This document shows positions 9,022-17,330 of a DNA stretch of 64,000 nucleotides, piece after piece; the first letter of the stretch is position 1, and each line of letters opens with the position of its first letter. The DNA is from Vallitalea maricola (GTDB taxonomy: Bacteria > Bacillota > Clostridia > Lachnospirales > Vallitaleaceae), in assembly GCF_036985595.1 (NCBI RefSeq), contig NZ_BTPU01000028.1, positions 1 through 64,000 of the forward strand, written 5' to 3'. A program made the position numbers and the translations under genes. A model generated the notes under the pieces. That model was not told the DNA's origin, made no database searches, and saw only the letters and a list, made by a program, of their open reading frames with translations.

Positions 9022-9086
9022 AAAAGCTGTTATTAAGATATTTTTTCTATATAACTATAGAAAAATATATCTGATAATAGCTTTTT
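9022..9086 (+). terminator. Terminator after yqzL
   Basis: A long imperfect hairpin: AAAAGCTGTTATTAAGATAT (9022-9041) pairs with a right arm ending ATAATAGCTTTTT, giving a stem of about 18 bp followed by a T-run. This marks the end of the era-yqzL transcript. Confidence 0.75.
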
Positions 9087-9129
9087 CTAGTTAAAAATGC
9101 TAACTGAAAATAAATTTTACAAGAAATAG

Positions 9130-9158
9130 TTGCACACGTGTACATAATATGATAGAAT
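9130..9158 (+). promoter_or_regulatory. Promoter and operator of the LacI-type regulator gene
   Basis: TTGCAC (9130-9135), 17-nt spacer, TAGAAT (9153-9158) form a promoter. The near-palindrome TGCACACGTGTACA (9131-9144, centre CACGTG) covers the -35 and part of the spacer. The identical 16-mer TTGCACACGTGTACAT recurs at 10220-10235. This is the form expected of a LacI-family operator, so the regulator probably represses itself. Confidence 0.75.
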
Positions 9159-9179
9159 GTTTTTGAAAGGAAGATTGTA

Positions 9180-10193
9180 ATGAGTATTACTATTAAAGAT
9201 ATAGCTAAGTTAGCAGGTGTTTCCCATGCTACGGTTTCAAGAGCTCTTAATGATAGTCCTTTGATAAGTGATAAAACCAAGGATAGAATTAAGAAAATTG
9301 CTAAAGACAATAATTATATTCCTAATTATAGTGCAAAAAGTCTAAAACTTGATAAGTCATATAATATTGGAGTATTTCTATCAGCTCTTGAAGGTACCAG
9401 CCCATCTTTCTTCTATAGCTCAATCAAAGGTGTAAATAGACTGATGAAGGAAAGAAATTATAACTTGGTAGTTAAAGCAATAGATGATCTAAACGGAGAT
9501 TATAGTATTGTAAATAGTAAACATTATGATGGAATTTTGGTTGTTAGTCAGAAAATACAAGATGATGAATTTATAAAATATATAGGTACATTGAATATAC
9601 CTGTAGTAGTTCTTAATAGAAAAATAAACATAGAAGGAACAACTTGTGTTTATTCCGAAGATAGAGATGGTGCATACCAAGCAGTAAAATATTTGACTAA
9701 TCTAGGTCATAAGAGAATTGGATTAATCAAAGGTAAAGAAGGATTCTTGAATAGTAGTGAAAGATTAGAAGGATATAAAATGGCTATGAATGAAGCTTCC
9801 CTTATAGTTGATAAGAACTTGATGGCAAGTGGTAAGTTTGACGTAATCAGTGGGTACAAAGGAATGAATAAGATATTGGACAATAACACTGAATTACCTA
9901 CAGCTATGTTTTGTTCTAATGATGAGATGGCATTTGGTGCTATAAAAGCAATAATAGAAAAAGGGCTAAGAGTTCCAGAAGATATATCTGTTGTAGGATT
10001 TGATGATATTGAGATGTGTAAGTATATTACACCCGAACTTACAACAGTAAGGAGAGAAATATCAAAAATAGCATATAGTGGTACAGAACTTCTGTTCGAT
10101 ATGCTCGATAATAACAGTAACAAAGAGTTTTATCATACAAAAGTTGACTGTATATTAAAAATAAGACAGTCAGTACATCAATTAAATCAATAA
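9180..10193 (+). CDS. kdgR: LacI-family regulator of uronate/KDG catabolism
   Basis: A 337-residue LacI/GalR-type repressor. The helix-turn-helix is at residues 4-24 (TIKDIAKLAGVSHATVSRAL), the hinge helix follows near residue 50 (NYSAKSLK), and residues 60-330 form a periplasmic-binding-protein-like effector domain. GAAAGGAAG lies 8 nt before ATG. It is the first gene of the uxaC-kdgA-kdgK cluster and carries an identical palindrome before itself and before uxaC, which makes it the probable regulator of the pathway; the effector is likely a uronate or 2-keto-3-deoxygluconate derivative (inference). The symbol rests on context, not on a demonstrated function. Confidence 0.85.
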   Translation: MSITIKDIAKLAGVSHATVSRALNDSPLISDKTKDRIKKIAKDNNYIPNYSAKSLKLDKSYNIGVFLSALEGTSPSFFYSSIKGVNRLMKERNYNLVVKAIDDLNGDYSIVNSKHYDGILVVSQKIQDDEFIKYIGTLNIPVVVLNRKINIEGTTCVYSEDRDGAYQAVKYLTNLGHKRIGLIKGKEGFLNSSERLEGYKMAMNEASLIVDKNLMASGKFDVISGYKGMNKILDNNTELPTAMFCSNDEMAFGAIKAIIEKGLRVPEDISVVGFDDIEMCKYITPELTTVRREISKIAYSGTELLFDMLDNNSNKEFYHTKVDCILKIRQSVHQLNQ

Positions 10194-10219
10194 AATGTGA
10201 TATATTCATTTTAAAAACA

Positions 10220-10235
10220 TTGCACACGTGTACAT
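10220..10235. promoter_or_regulatory. Second LacI-type operator, before uxaC
   Basis: TTGCACACGTGTACAT is identical to 9130-9145. It sits between the regulator stop codon and the uxaC ribosome binding site (GGGAGG 10241-10246). No good -10 lies at the right distance downstream, so a bound repressor would act on a promoter just upstream or as a roadblock to readthrough. Confidence 0.7.
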
Positions 10236-10254
10236 TGTGCGGGAGGATGATGTT

Positions 10255-11661
10255 TTGAAAGAGTTTTTATGTGAGGATTTTATGTTTAATAATGAAGTTG
10301 GGAAGAAATTATATCATGAATATGCGGCTGATATGCCTATTTATGATTATCATTGTCACTTAAATCCGAAGGAAATTGCAGAAGATAAACGATATAACAA
10401 TATTACAGAACTATGGCTAGGTGGAGACCATTATAAGTGGAGAGCTATGAGAAGTCATGGTATAGAAGAAAAATACATAACAGGCGATGCTTCTGACAAA
10501 GATAAATTCTTTAAATGGGCAGAAACCATATCCTATTGTATTGGTAATCCTCTCTATCATTGGACACATCTAGAGCTTTGTAGATATTTTGATATAACTA
10601 AACAATTAAGTCTAGATACAGCTGAAGATATATGGAATGCATGTAACGAAAAGTTAAAAGAAGATGGTTTTAGTGCAAAAGGTTTGATTAAAAGGTCCAA
10701 TGTAAAAGTTATATGTACTACTGATGATCCAATAGATGACTTGCATTATCATAAAATAATACAAGATGATAAAGATTTTGATGCAAAAGTATTACCAGCT
10801 TTTAGACCTGATAAGTGTGTCAATATTAATAAAGATACTTTTTTACCTTGGATGGGAGAATTGGAAAAAATAGTTGGTTATCCAATTAGTGATATTGATA
10901 GTTTATTAAAAGCTATGGAGGAAAGAGTGCTATTTTTCCAAAAGGCTGGCTGCAGAATAGCTGATCATGGTCTTGAAGGAGTTAATTACATAAAAGCTAA
11001 TAAAGATGAGATTAACGATATATTACTTAAGAAATTATCAAAAACTAATATTGAAGAAGAAGAAACAATAAAATATCAAGGCTTCATGCTTGTGTTTTTT
11101 GGAAGATTATATAAGAAATACAATTGGGCTATGCAATTGCATATGGGTTGTATCAGAAATAATAATTCAAGAATGATGAAGCTGTTAGGACCAGATACAG
11201 GATTTGATGCAGTTGGTGATTATAGTATTGCTGAGGGATTAGCAGGAATCCTTAATGCATTGGATGAAACTGATGAATTACCAAAAACTATTTTATATAA
11301 CCTTAATCCTTCTGATAATTATGTTTTAGGAACCCTTATAGGATGTTTCCAAAACTCGGATGCAAGAGGTAAAATACAGTTTGGTGCAGGTTGGTGGTTC
11401 AATGACCATAAAGATGGAATGATTAAACAAATGATTGACCTGGCTAATCTGGGATTACTAAGTAATTTTGTAGGTATGCTAACGGATTCAAGAAGTTTCT
11501 TATCATATACGAGACATGAATATTTTAGAAGGATTCTATGTAACCTTATAGGTAAGTGGGTTGAAGATGGTGAATTCCCATACGATATGAATCTGCTTGG
11601 TAATATAGTTAAGAATATCAGTTTTAACAATGCAAAAGAATATTTTGATATAGAATTATAG
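10255..11661 (+). CDS. uxaC: Glucuronate isomerase (uronate isomerase)
   Basis: A 468-residue enzyme of the amidohydrolase superfamily that converts D-glucuronate to D-fructuronate and D-galacturonate to D-tagaturonate, the first cytoplasmic step of hexuronate breakdown. The metal-binding DYHCHL motif is near the N-terminus (residues 28-33), with the family stretch LWLGGDHYKWRAMR shortly after. I set the start at TTG 10255: GGAGG at 10242-10246 is 8 nt upstream and the protein then begins with the usual KEFL.EDF. An in-frame GTG at 10228 would lie inside the operator. Neighbouring kdgA and kdgK complete the lower pathway; the dehydrogenases and dehydratases (UxaA/B, UxuA/B) are not in this window. 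Confidence 0.96.
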   Translation: MKEFLCEDFMFNNEVGKKLYHEYAADMPIYDYHCHLNPKEIAEDKRYNNITELWLGGDHYKWRAMRSHGIEEKYITGDASDKDKFFKWAETISYCIGNPLYHWTHLELCRYFDITKQLSLDTAEDIWNACNEKLKEDGFSAKGLIKRSNVKVICTTDDPIDDLHYHKIIQDDKDFDAKVLPAFRPDKCVNINKDTFLPWMGELEKIVGYPISDIDSLLKAMEERVLFFQKAGCRIADHGLEGVNYIKANKDEINDILLKKLSKTNIEEEETIKYQGFMLVFFGRLYKKYNWAMQLHMGCIRNNNSRMMKLLGPDTGFDAVGDYSIAEGLAGILNALDETDELPKTILYNLNPSDNYVLGTLIGCFQNSDARGKIQFGAGWWFNDHKDGMIKQMIDLANLGLLSNFVGMLTDSRSFLSYTRHEYFRRILCNLIGKWVEDGEFPYDMNLLGNIVKNISFNNAKEYFDIEL

Positions 11662-11730
11662 AAAATAGTTTAATACGTTATTAAAGACGATATTATAAAA
11701 ATACATTATAAGAGAGGAATGAGCATTCAC

Positions 11731-12384
11731 ATGAAAAGAATGGAAACAATTAAAAAAATCGTAGATAGCGGTGTTGTTGCAGTTATCCGTGCAGAATCAA
11801 AAGAAGATGGTATGAAAATTATTGAAGCTGTAAAAGCTGGTGGAATCAAGGCACTTGAAATTACTATGACAGTACCAGGTGCAGTTGATATTATAAAAGA
11901 ATTAACTGATTTATACAAAGACGAAGATGTAATCATTGGAGCAGGAACAGTTCTTGATCCAGAAACTGCTAGAGCTTGTATTCTTGCAGGAGCAGAATAT
12001 ATCGTAAGTTCAAGTTTTAATCCAGAAACTGTAAAATTATGTAATCGTTATAGAGTACCTGTTATGCCAGGGATCATGACACCTGCTGAGGCTCTAACTG
12101 CTCTTGAATCTGGTGTAGAAATCTTAAAAGTATTCCCAGGTAATGCATTCGGTCCTTCTATTATCAAAGCATTCAAAGGCCCTATGCCTCAAGGTAATTA
12201 CATGCCAACCGGTGGTGTAAGTCTTGACAATGTTCATGAATGGATTGAAGCTGGTGCTGTAGCTGTAGGAACAGGAAGCGTTCTTACTAAAGGAGCTAAA
12301 ACAGGTAATTATGAACTAGTAACTGAAACTGCTAAGAAATTTGTTGATGCTGTAAAAGAAGCTAGAAAAAATTTAAATAAATAG
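11731..12384 (+). CDS. kdgA: KDPG/KHG aldolase
   Basis: A 217-residue class I aldolase that splits 2-keto-3-deoxy-6-phosphogluconate into pyruvate and glyceraldehyde-3-phosphate. With the ATG at 11731 the Schiff-base lysine in the ILKVFPGN motif is Lys133, the same number as in E. coli Eda, and the catalytic glutamate is Glu43 in ALEITMT. GAGAGG at 11712-11717 serves as ribosome binding site; an in-frame ATG at 11719 is only 1 nt from it, so 11731 is preferred although the 13-nt spacing is long. It lies between uxaC and kdgK in the same operon. The family also acts on 4-hydroxy-2-oxoglutarate. Confidence 0.94.
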   Translation: MKRMETIKKIVDSGVVAVIRAESKEDGMKIIEAVKAGGIKALEITMTVPGAVDIIKELTDLYKDEDVIIGAGTVLDPETARACILAGAEYIVSSSFNPETVKLCNRYRVPVMPGIMTPAEALTALESGVEILKVFPGNAFGPSIIKAFKGPMPQGNYMPTGGVSLDNVHEWIEAGAVAVGTGSVLTKGAKTGNYELVTETAKKFVDAVKEARKNLNK

Positions 12385-12409
12385 TTATATAAGAAAGGAT
12401 TGAATATAG

Positions 12410-13438
12410 ATGAGTAAAAAAGTAGTTACTATGGGAGAAATTATGCTTAGACTCTCAACTAAGGGATATGAAAGATTTACACAAGCTGAGTCTTTTGATG
12501 TAGTATATGGTGGTGGAGAAGCTAACGTAGCTGTTTCGCTTGCTAATTATGGTTTTGATGCTCATTTCGTAACTAAACTTCCAGAAAATCCAATTGGACA
12601 GAGTGCTGTTAATCACTTAAGAAGATTTGGAGTAAATACTGATTATATTGCTAGAGGTGGAGATAGAGTAGGTATATACTACTTAGAGACAGGTGCTTCA
12701 ATGAGACCTTCAAAAGTAGTTTATGACCGTGCTGATTCTGCAATAGCTGAAGCTGATATTGAAGATTTTGATTTTGATGAAATATTTAAGGATGCAGAGT
12801 GGTTCCATTTCTCAGGAATTACACCTGCAATAAGTAAAAAAGCAGCAGTTCTTACTGAAAAAGCATTAATAGCTGCTAAAAAATATGGAGTGACAGTTAG
12901 TGTAGACCTTAACTATAGAAAAAAATTATGGACACCAGAAGAAGCAAAAGAAGTAATGACCAATCTAATGCAATATGTTGATGTATGTATTGGTAATGAA
13001 GAAGATGCAGAGAAGGTATTAGGATTCAAACCTGGTGAAACAGATGTTACTTCAGGAAATCTTGAACTTGATGGATACAAAACAATATTCAAACAAATGA
13101 AAGAAAAATTCGGTTTCAAATATGTTGTTACAACATTAAGAGAAAGCTATTCAGCATCAGATAATGGATGGTCAGCTCTTATATATGATGGTAATGAATT
13201 CTACCGTTCCAAAAAATATGATATAAGAATAGTTGATAGAGTAGGTGGAGGAGACTCATTTGCTGGTGGACTTATTTATGGTTTACTATCAAGCAATGAT
13301 GACTTCAAATATGCTCTAGAATTTGCTGTAGGTGCTTCTGCATTAAAACACACTATAAAAGGAGATTTTAACTTAGTAACTGTAGATGAAGTAGAAACAC
13401 TTATAAATGGTGATGCTTCAGGTAGGGTACAAAGATAA
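12410..13438 (+). CDS. kdgK: 2-keto-3-deoxygluconate kinase (PfkB family)
   Basis: A 342-residue sugar kinase that phosphorylates 2-keto-3-deoxygluconate with ATP, making the substrate of the neighbouring aldolase. The PfkB N-terminal glycine-rich signature (GGGEANVAVSLANYG, residues 35-49) and the C-terminal signature DRVGGGDSFAGG with the catalytic Asp near residue 282 are both present. Start ATG follows AAAGGA. It lies 25 bp after kdgA and is the last gene of the operon; two hairpins follow. Specificity for KDG is inferred from neighbours and sequence resemblance; related kinases act on fructose or ribose. Confidence 0.92.
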   Translation: MSKKVVTMGEIMLRLSTKGYERFTQAESFDVVYGGGEANVAVSLANYGFDAHFVTKLPENPIGQSAVNHLRRFGVNTDYIARGGDRVGIYYLETGASMRPSKVVYDRADSAIAEADIEDFDFDEIFKDAEWFHFSGITPAISKKAAVLTEKALIAAKKYGVTVSVDLNYRKKLWTPEEAKEVMTNLMQYVDVCIGNEEDAEKVLGFKPGETDVTSGNLELDGYKTIFKQMKEKFGFKYVVTTLRESYSASDNGWSALIYDGNEFYRSKKYDIRIVDRVGGGDSFAGGLIYGLLSSNDDFKYALEFAVGASALKHTIKGDFNLVTVDEVETLINGDASGRVQR

Positions 13439-13488
13439 TTTCTTATTAAAATTGCTAAACATATAAACATTAAATATATTTCTTTAAA

Positions 13489-13528
13489 AGAATTAATACT
13501 TGCCTTATAATTTGGAAGTATTAATTCT
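13489..13528 (+). terminator. Hairpin after the KDG operon
   Basis: AGAATTAATACTT (13489-13501) and AAGTATTAATTCT (13516-13528) are perfect inverted repeats around a 14-nt loop. No long T-run follows, but it is the first hairpin after kdgK and probably ends the transcript together with the next one. Confidence 0.6.
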
Positions 13529-13533
13529 GTGTA

Positions 13534-13576
13534 GGTGACAGTTCCTTTTGTTTGCTAAACAAAAGGAACTGTCACC
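13534..13576. repeat. 20-bp perfect hairpin with 3-nt loop
   Basis: GGTGACAGTTCCTTTTGTTT (13534-13553) is exactly complementary to 13557-13576, separated by GCT. A short T-run follows on the plus strand. The stem is far longer than a usual terminator. It may serve as a bidirectional terminator between kdgK and the degenerate minus-strand gene, or be a dispersed hairpin repeat. Confidence 0.7.
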
Positions 13577-13586
13577 TTTCATACTA

Positions 13587-13800
13587 TTATTTACTATGAG
13601 AATTGCCTTTTTCATTATCGTAAATAATTGCTGTGATTAAATTATCTTTATTAAAGTAAATTGCTAGCTCTTGATTATTACTGAACTCCTTCCCGATAAT
13701 GATATTCTCGGTTATTATATAACTTGTAATCATTTCCAAACAAATCAAAAACTGCACAATTCTCTTTCCCAATTTCAACCCTGAAAGTGATATTGAACAT
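13587..13800 (-). pseudogene. Frameshifted gene remnant
   Basis: On the minus strand one frame runs from ATG 13800 for 40 codons to TAA at 13680-13678, with protein-like sequence (FGNDYKLYNNREYHYREG). A second frame, overlapping and ending at 13587, carries plausible continuation (NNQELAIYFNKDNLITAIIYDN). Joined by one frameshift near 13685 they resemble a small beta-rich domain of the kind seen in secreted or lipoprotein-like clostridial proteins (G.DY..Y.N.REY-type followed by L..YF...LI.AIIY). I read this as the C-terminal remnant of a decayed gene; the family is not identified. Confidence 0.45.
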
Positions 13801-13922
13801 AAAATGAATTTTATGTTTTTTTTATTGTGAGATTATCCATTTATTTTATTAGAAAAGAATTATCATTATTCAATTTCACTAATAAAGTAGTGTTTTTAGA
13901 CAAAATAAATATAAAATATGAC

Positions 13923-13980
13923 TTGACAGTAAAAAAAAATTAAAGTATAATTTAATTAATAAATAAAGTTTATTAATTAA
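13923..13980 (+). promoter_or_regulatory. Consensus promoter and palindromic operator of the ROK operon
   Basis: TTGACA (13923-13928), 17-nt spacer, TATAAT (13946-13951): a perfect sigma-A promoter. Immediately downstream TTAATTAATAAA (13952-13963) and TTTATTAATTAA (13969-13980) are perfect 12-bp inverted repeats around 5 nt. The palindrome covers the transcription start region, the classic place for a repressor. The ROK protein encoded 17 bp later is the likely binder. Confidence 0.85.
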
Positions 13981-13997
13981 TAAGGAAGTGGTATTTT

Positions 13998-15095
13998 ATG
14001 GAGAAGTATAGTGGAAAGCCCAAACTTATAAAAAAAGTAAATCAAAGTTTAATAAAGAATGTTATTTCACAACAAGGACCAATTTCAAAACCTGAAATTT
14101 CAAAAATATGTAATTTAAGCCTACCCACAGTTAATAAAACAGTAGATATTTTAGTAAATAAAGGTGTTGTTAAAAAATCTCAAAAAGATATTAAAGTTGA
14201 AGGAAGCGGTAAACGTCCAATTTTTTATGAGATAAATAGTGAAAATGCCTATATAATAGCTCTATATATTGAGGATAGGAAAGTTGAAGGATGCTTGGTA
14301 GATGCTACAGGAGGTATACGTTTGCAAAAAGAACTTTATAAGATGCAAAATGTAAATCTTGATAGAAAAAATGATTTTTATAATTATATTTTGGAACTCA
14401 TTGAAGGAGTAGAAGACAAAGAGCTTATAAAAGCTATTGCGGTAGGTATGCCGGGAGTAGTTGATGAAGAGGGAATCGTTACAGAAACACCAAATATCCC
14501 CGAGTGGGAAGGAATAAATATTAAGTCTGAAATTGAAAAATTCTTTAACATTAACGCATATATTGAAAATGATGCAAATTTAACTGCGATTGGTATTTAC
14601 TATGAAAATTATAAAGAAGATTATAACGATCTGATATATATGTATTTAGGTGAAGGGATTGGTGCAGGTATAATTATAGACGGTAAACTTCATAAAGGCA
14701 AAAGCGGTTTTGCAGGTGAAATTAGTTATATGATTACAGAACATAAAATGGAAGACCAAAAAGAAACATTATATAAAGGGTGTTTTGAAAAAGAATGGTT
14801 TGCAATCTATACAAATAGTACTTTGAATGAAAAGGAAAGAAAAAGACTCCTATTAAATAAAGTTACATACGCCTTAGTAAATGCAATATCATTACTAAAT
14901 ACTGAAATAGTCGTAATAAGAAGTCCGTATTTTGAATCAAAAGATTTAAAGTTGTTGGAAAATAATGTTTGTAATTACATAGGGGAAAAGAATTGTCCTT
15001 TAATAAAATATATTGATGATTTGAATATAGGTCTGAAAGGTGCAATAAGATTGGGCTTGCTGAATTTGGAATCTCAAATACATCTAATACTTTAG
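13998..15095 (+). CDS. ROK-family transcriptional regulator
   Basis: A 365-residue protein with an N-terminal winged helix (residues about 10-70: GPISKPEISKICNLSLPTVN is the DNA-reading part) and a C-terminal ROK sugar-kinase-like domain with VGMPGVVDEEG, the PEW motif (PNIPEWEG) and GEGIGAGIIIDGKLHKG. The usual ROK zinc motif CxCGxxGCxE is absent; the segment where it belongs reads HKMEDQKETLYKGCFEKE, with a single cysteine. It is related to XylR/NagC-type repressors that sense a sugar. AAGGAAGTGG stands before the ATG. It heads the cluster of kinase, TIM-barrel-like protein and ABC importer and is probably autoregulated through the palindrome at 13952-13980. Confidence 0.88.
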   Translation: MEKYSGKPKLIKKVNQSLIKNVISQQGPISKPEISKICNLSLPTVNKTVDILVNKGVVKKSQKDIKVEGSGKRPIFYEINSENAYIIALYIEDRKVEGCLVDATGGIRLQKELYKMQNVNLDRKNDFYNYILELIEGVEDKELIKAIAVGMPGVVDEEGIVTETPNIPEWEGINIKSEIEKFFNINAYIENDANLTAIGIYYENYKEDYNDLIYMYLGEGIGAGIIIDGKLHKGKSGFAGEISYMITEHKMEDQKETLYKGCFEKEWFAIYTNSTLNEKERKRLLLNKVTYALVNAISLLNTEIVVIRSPYFESKDLKLLENNVCNYIGEKNCPLIKYIDDLNIGLKGAIRLGLLNLESQIHLIL

Positions 15096-15196
15096 AAAAA
15101 GTTCTACTTTTTTATTATATTAAATCTTTAATAGGACTTAATTATAGGACTTTAGATATTTAAAGATTAGCAACAGTAAAAGAAAGAGGGATTAAT

Positions 15197-16123
15197 TTGG
15201 CATATATATTATCAGTAGATGGAGGAGGCAGTAAAACTTGTCTATGTATTTACAACAGTATAAATAATAAAAAGATATATACTACAATAGGTAGTTCCAA
15301 TTATAAAAACATAGGTTTGAAACTGGCAAAGAAAAAAATAAAAGAAGGAATAAATAAGATTATTGATGAAGGTAAAATAGATTTAAAACAAATAGAAGCA
15401 GCTGTTTTTGGGTTTTCTGGAAATGATACAGAAGATGATCAAAAAAAACTAGAAAATATAATTGGTGAATTGGAAATAAAAAATACTTATGTGTGTAATG
15501 ATGCAGAAATAGCATTAAGAACATATACCCTAGATCCAGGAATTGTTATTATATCTGGAACAGGTTCCATTGCCTATGGAATAGATGGTTGTAATAATGA
15601 AATGAGAGTTGGAGGATGGGGCTGCCAGATTAGTGATTTAGGTTCAGGGTATTGGATAAGTAGGCAGATTCTTGAAAAACTAGTTTTATATTGTGAAGAT
15701 TTATATAGTTTTGATTATATATTTAGTCTTATTAAAGAACATTTACAGATATCAGAATATAGAAAGATACCTTCTTATTTAAGTAATACTATTAATTCAC
15801 CAAAAGATATAGCTGCAATGACGAAGTTAATAGTTACTAATATGAACAATAGTATGTTAGCACAAAGAGTTGTAGAACAGGCAGTAGATTATCTTGTAAA
15901 ATTGGTAGAAAAAATATACATACAATTGTCTTTAAGCAAAGAGAAAAAATGTAGCATTGTTATGTCAGGAAGTGTAGTTACTAATCCAATTATTTCGGAA
16001 TTATTTATTAAAGAAATAAGAAGAAAGATTACATATCAAAATATTAGTTTTATTGTTGCTCAGAAAAAACCTGTCGATGGTGGTATTAATATAGGAATAG
16101 ATTTGTTAAGAAAGGGGAGGTGA
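15197..16123 (+). CDS. BadF/BadG-type ATPase, N-acetylglucosamine kinase-like
   Basis: A 308-residue member of the ASKHA superfamily. The phosphate-1 loop DGGGSKT lies at residues 8-14, the phosphate-2 motif ISGTGSIAYGI near 115, and the GGWGCQISDLGSGYWI signature that follows is shared by N-acetylglucosamine kinases and related amino-sugar kinases. The start is TTG 15197 with AAGAGGG 6 nt upstream. It would phosphorylate a sugar brought in by the ABC importer encoded downstream. BadF-type dehydratase activators use the same fold, but they carry cluster-binding cysteines that are not evident here, so a sugar kinase is preferred. The exact sugar is unknown. Confidence 0.82.
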   Translation: MAYILSVDGGGSKTCLCIYNSINNKKIYTTIGSSNYKNIGLKLAKKKIKEGINKIIDEGKIDLKQIEAAVFGFSGNDTEDDQKKLENIIGELEIKNTYVCNDAEIALRTYTLDPGIVIISGTGSIAYGIDGCNNEMRVGGWGCQISDLGSGYWISRQILEKLVLYCEDLYSFDYIFSLIKEHLQISEYRKIPSYLSNTINSPKDIAAMTKLIVTNMNNSMLAQRVVEQAVDYLVKLVEKIYIQLSLSKEKKCSIVMSGSVVTNPIISELFIKEIRRKITYQNISFIVAQKKPVDGGINIGIDLLRKGR

Positions 16124-16127
16124 TTTA

Positions 16128-17330
16128 GTGGATAATGACAAAAGAGTAATGATACAGATTTTTACAGGTGGGTTTAAAGGTAATATTATTGAAAGTGCTG
16201 AAATTATTCAAAGAATTGAGTCTATAAGAAAGAATATAGATATCTACGGTGTGATTATCGGTTGGGCAGATAATAAAGAACTGTATTCTAAAGTGAAAGA
16301 TTATTTAACTGAAAAAAATATAAAAATGTATTATTGGTTTCCAGTTTTTTCTGAATTAGGATTTTACAAAAAGTTCCAGCAGGTAGTTGATTATACAGGA
16401 GAGACAATAGAAAATTATAATTTTCAAGAAGGTGAAGATTTTACATTTTATTGTCCTAATTGCAAAGATAATATTAAACTTGTAAAAGATATTTATAATG
16501 AACATTTTATTGATATACCAGCTGATGGAATTTTTTTAGATAAAATAAGATACCCTTCTTTCTCAAATGGAGATAAAGGAATTTTTACATGCTTTTGTGA
16601 AGATTGCAAAGAGAAAATGGAACAAGAAGGGATTGATGTAGAAGAATTAAAAGAACAAATAGTTAGAATTACAAAAGATAATACAATAAATCCTTTTGGG
16701 ATAGTTAGTTCACATGATTTAAAAATTCAATTTAAAAATGATATTATTGAGAAATTTTATAAATTCAAAAAACAATCGGTATATAACTCTTTGAAGAATA
16801 TTACTAAGTATTTTAAAGGTATATATAAAGAAGTAGGATTAGATATTTTTGCACCTCCTATAGCTTACTTTACTGGACAAGATATTCTTGAGTTAATGGA
16901 GTTAGCTGATTTTGTTAAACCTATGTATTATAGAAAAACAAATGCTCCTGCAGGGATACCTTTTGAATTTGATAAATATGCTGAGTATTTTTCAAATAAT
17001 ATAGATAAAAAAGGAGTAAAGGATACTCTGCTTAATATTTGTGGCGTTGAAAAAGAAAGTAGATATACTTATAGCAATTGCTTGTTAATGAAACAGCTTA
17101 ACAAACTAAGTGAAAAAAATAAATGCCATATATACCCAGGAATAGAGATAAATTTTAAAAAAAATATTGCTGAGATAGATATGAATTATATACAAAGTTC
17201 TGTAGGTACAATTAGTAAGTCAAAAGCATCGGGTATAGTTCTTTCATGGGATATTATGAGTGCTCCGATGGAGAATATTTATGCAGTTTCAAATGATTAT
17301 AAAGGAGTGAAAAGCCTTGACAGCAAATGA
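16128..17330 (+). CDS. Uncharacterised TIM-barrel-like protein, possible intracellular glycoside hydrolase
   Basis: A 400-residue cytoplasmic protein without signal peptide. Alternating strands and helices suggest a (beta/alpha)8 barrel. The stretch DGIFLDKIRYP (residues 133-143) resembles the strand carrying an active-site Asp in several glycoside-hydrolase clans. Two cysteine pairs, CPNC (109-112) and CFCEDC (155-160), flank it and may bind a metal; similar CFC..C motifs occur in barrel hydrolases next to that strand. GTG 16128 is the start, with GGGGAGG at 16114-16120. It sits between a sugar-kinase-like gene and an ABC importer, so hydrolysis of an imported glycoside is a reasonable guess. 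I do not recognise the family with certainty. Confidence 0.6.
   Translation: MDNDKRVMIQIFTGGFKGNIIESAEIIQRIESIRKNIDIYGVIIGWADNKELYSKVKDYLTEKNIKMYYWFPVFSELGFYKKFQQVVDYTGETIENYNFQEGEDFTFYCPNCKDNIKLVKDIYNEHFIDIPADGIFLDKIRYPSFSNGDKGIFTCFCEDCKEKMEQEGIDVEELKEQIVRITKDNTINPFGIVSSHDLKIQFKNDIIEKFYKFKKQSVYNSLKNITKYFKGIYKEVGLDIFAPPIAYFTGQDILELMELADFVKPMYYRKTNAPAGIPFEFDKYAEYFSNNIDKKGVKDTLLNICGVEKESRYTYSNCLLMKQLNKLSEKNKCHIYPGIEINFKKNIAEIDMNYIQSSVGTISKSKASGIVLSWDIMSAPMENIYAVSNDYKGVKSLDSK

Noticed and set aside
9707..10123. 138-residue open frame opposite the LacI-type gene
   Set aside because: Antisense shadow; serine/isoleucine-rich as expected from complementary codons.
15197..16123. Activator of a 2-hydroxyacyl-CoA or benzoyl-CoA dehydratase (BadF type proper)
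   Set aside because: No cluster-binding cysteine pair and no dehydratase genes nearby; sugar transport neighbours favour a kinase.
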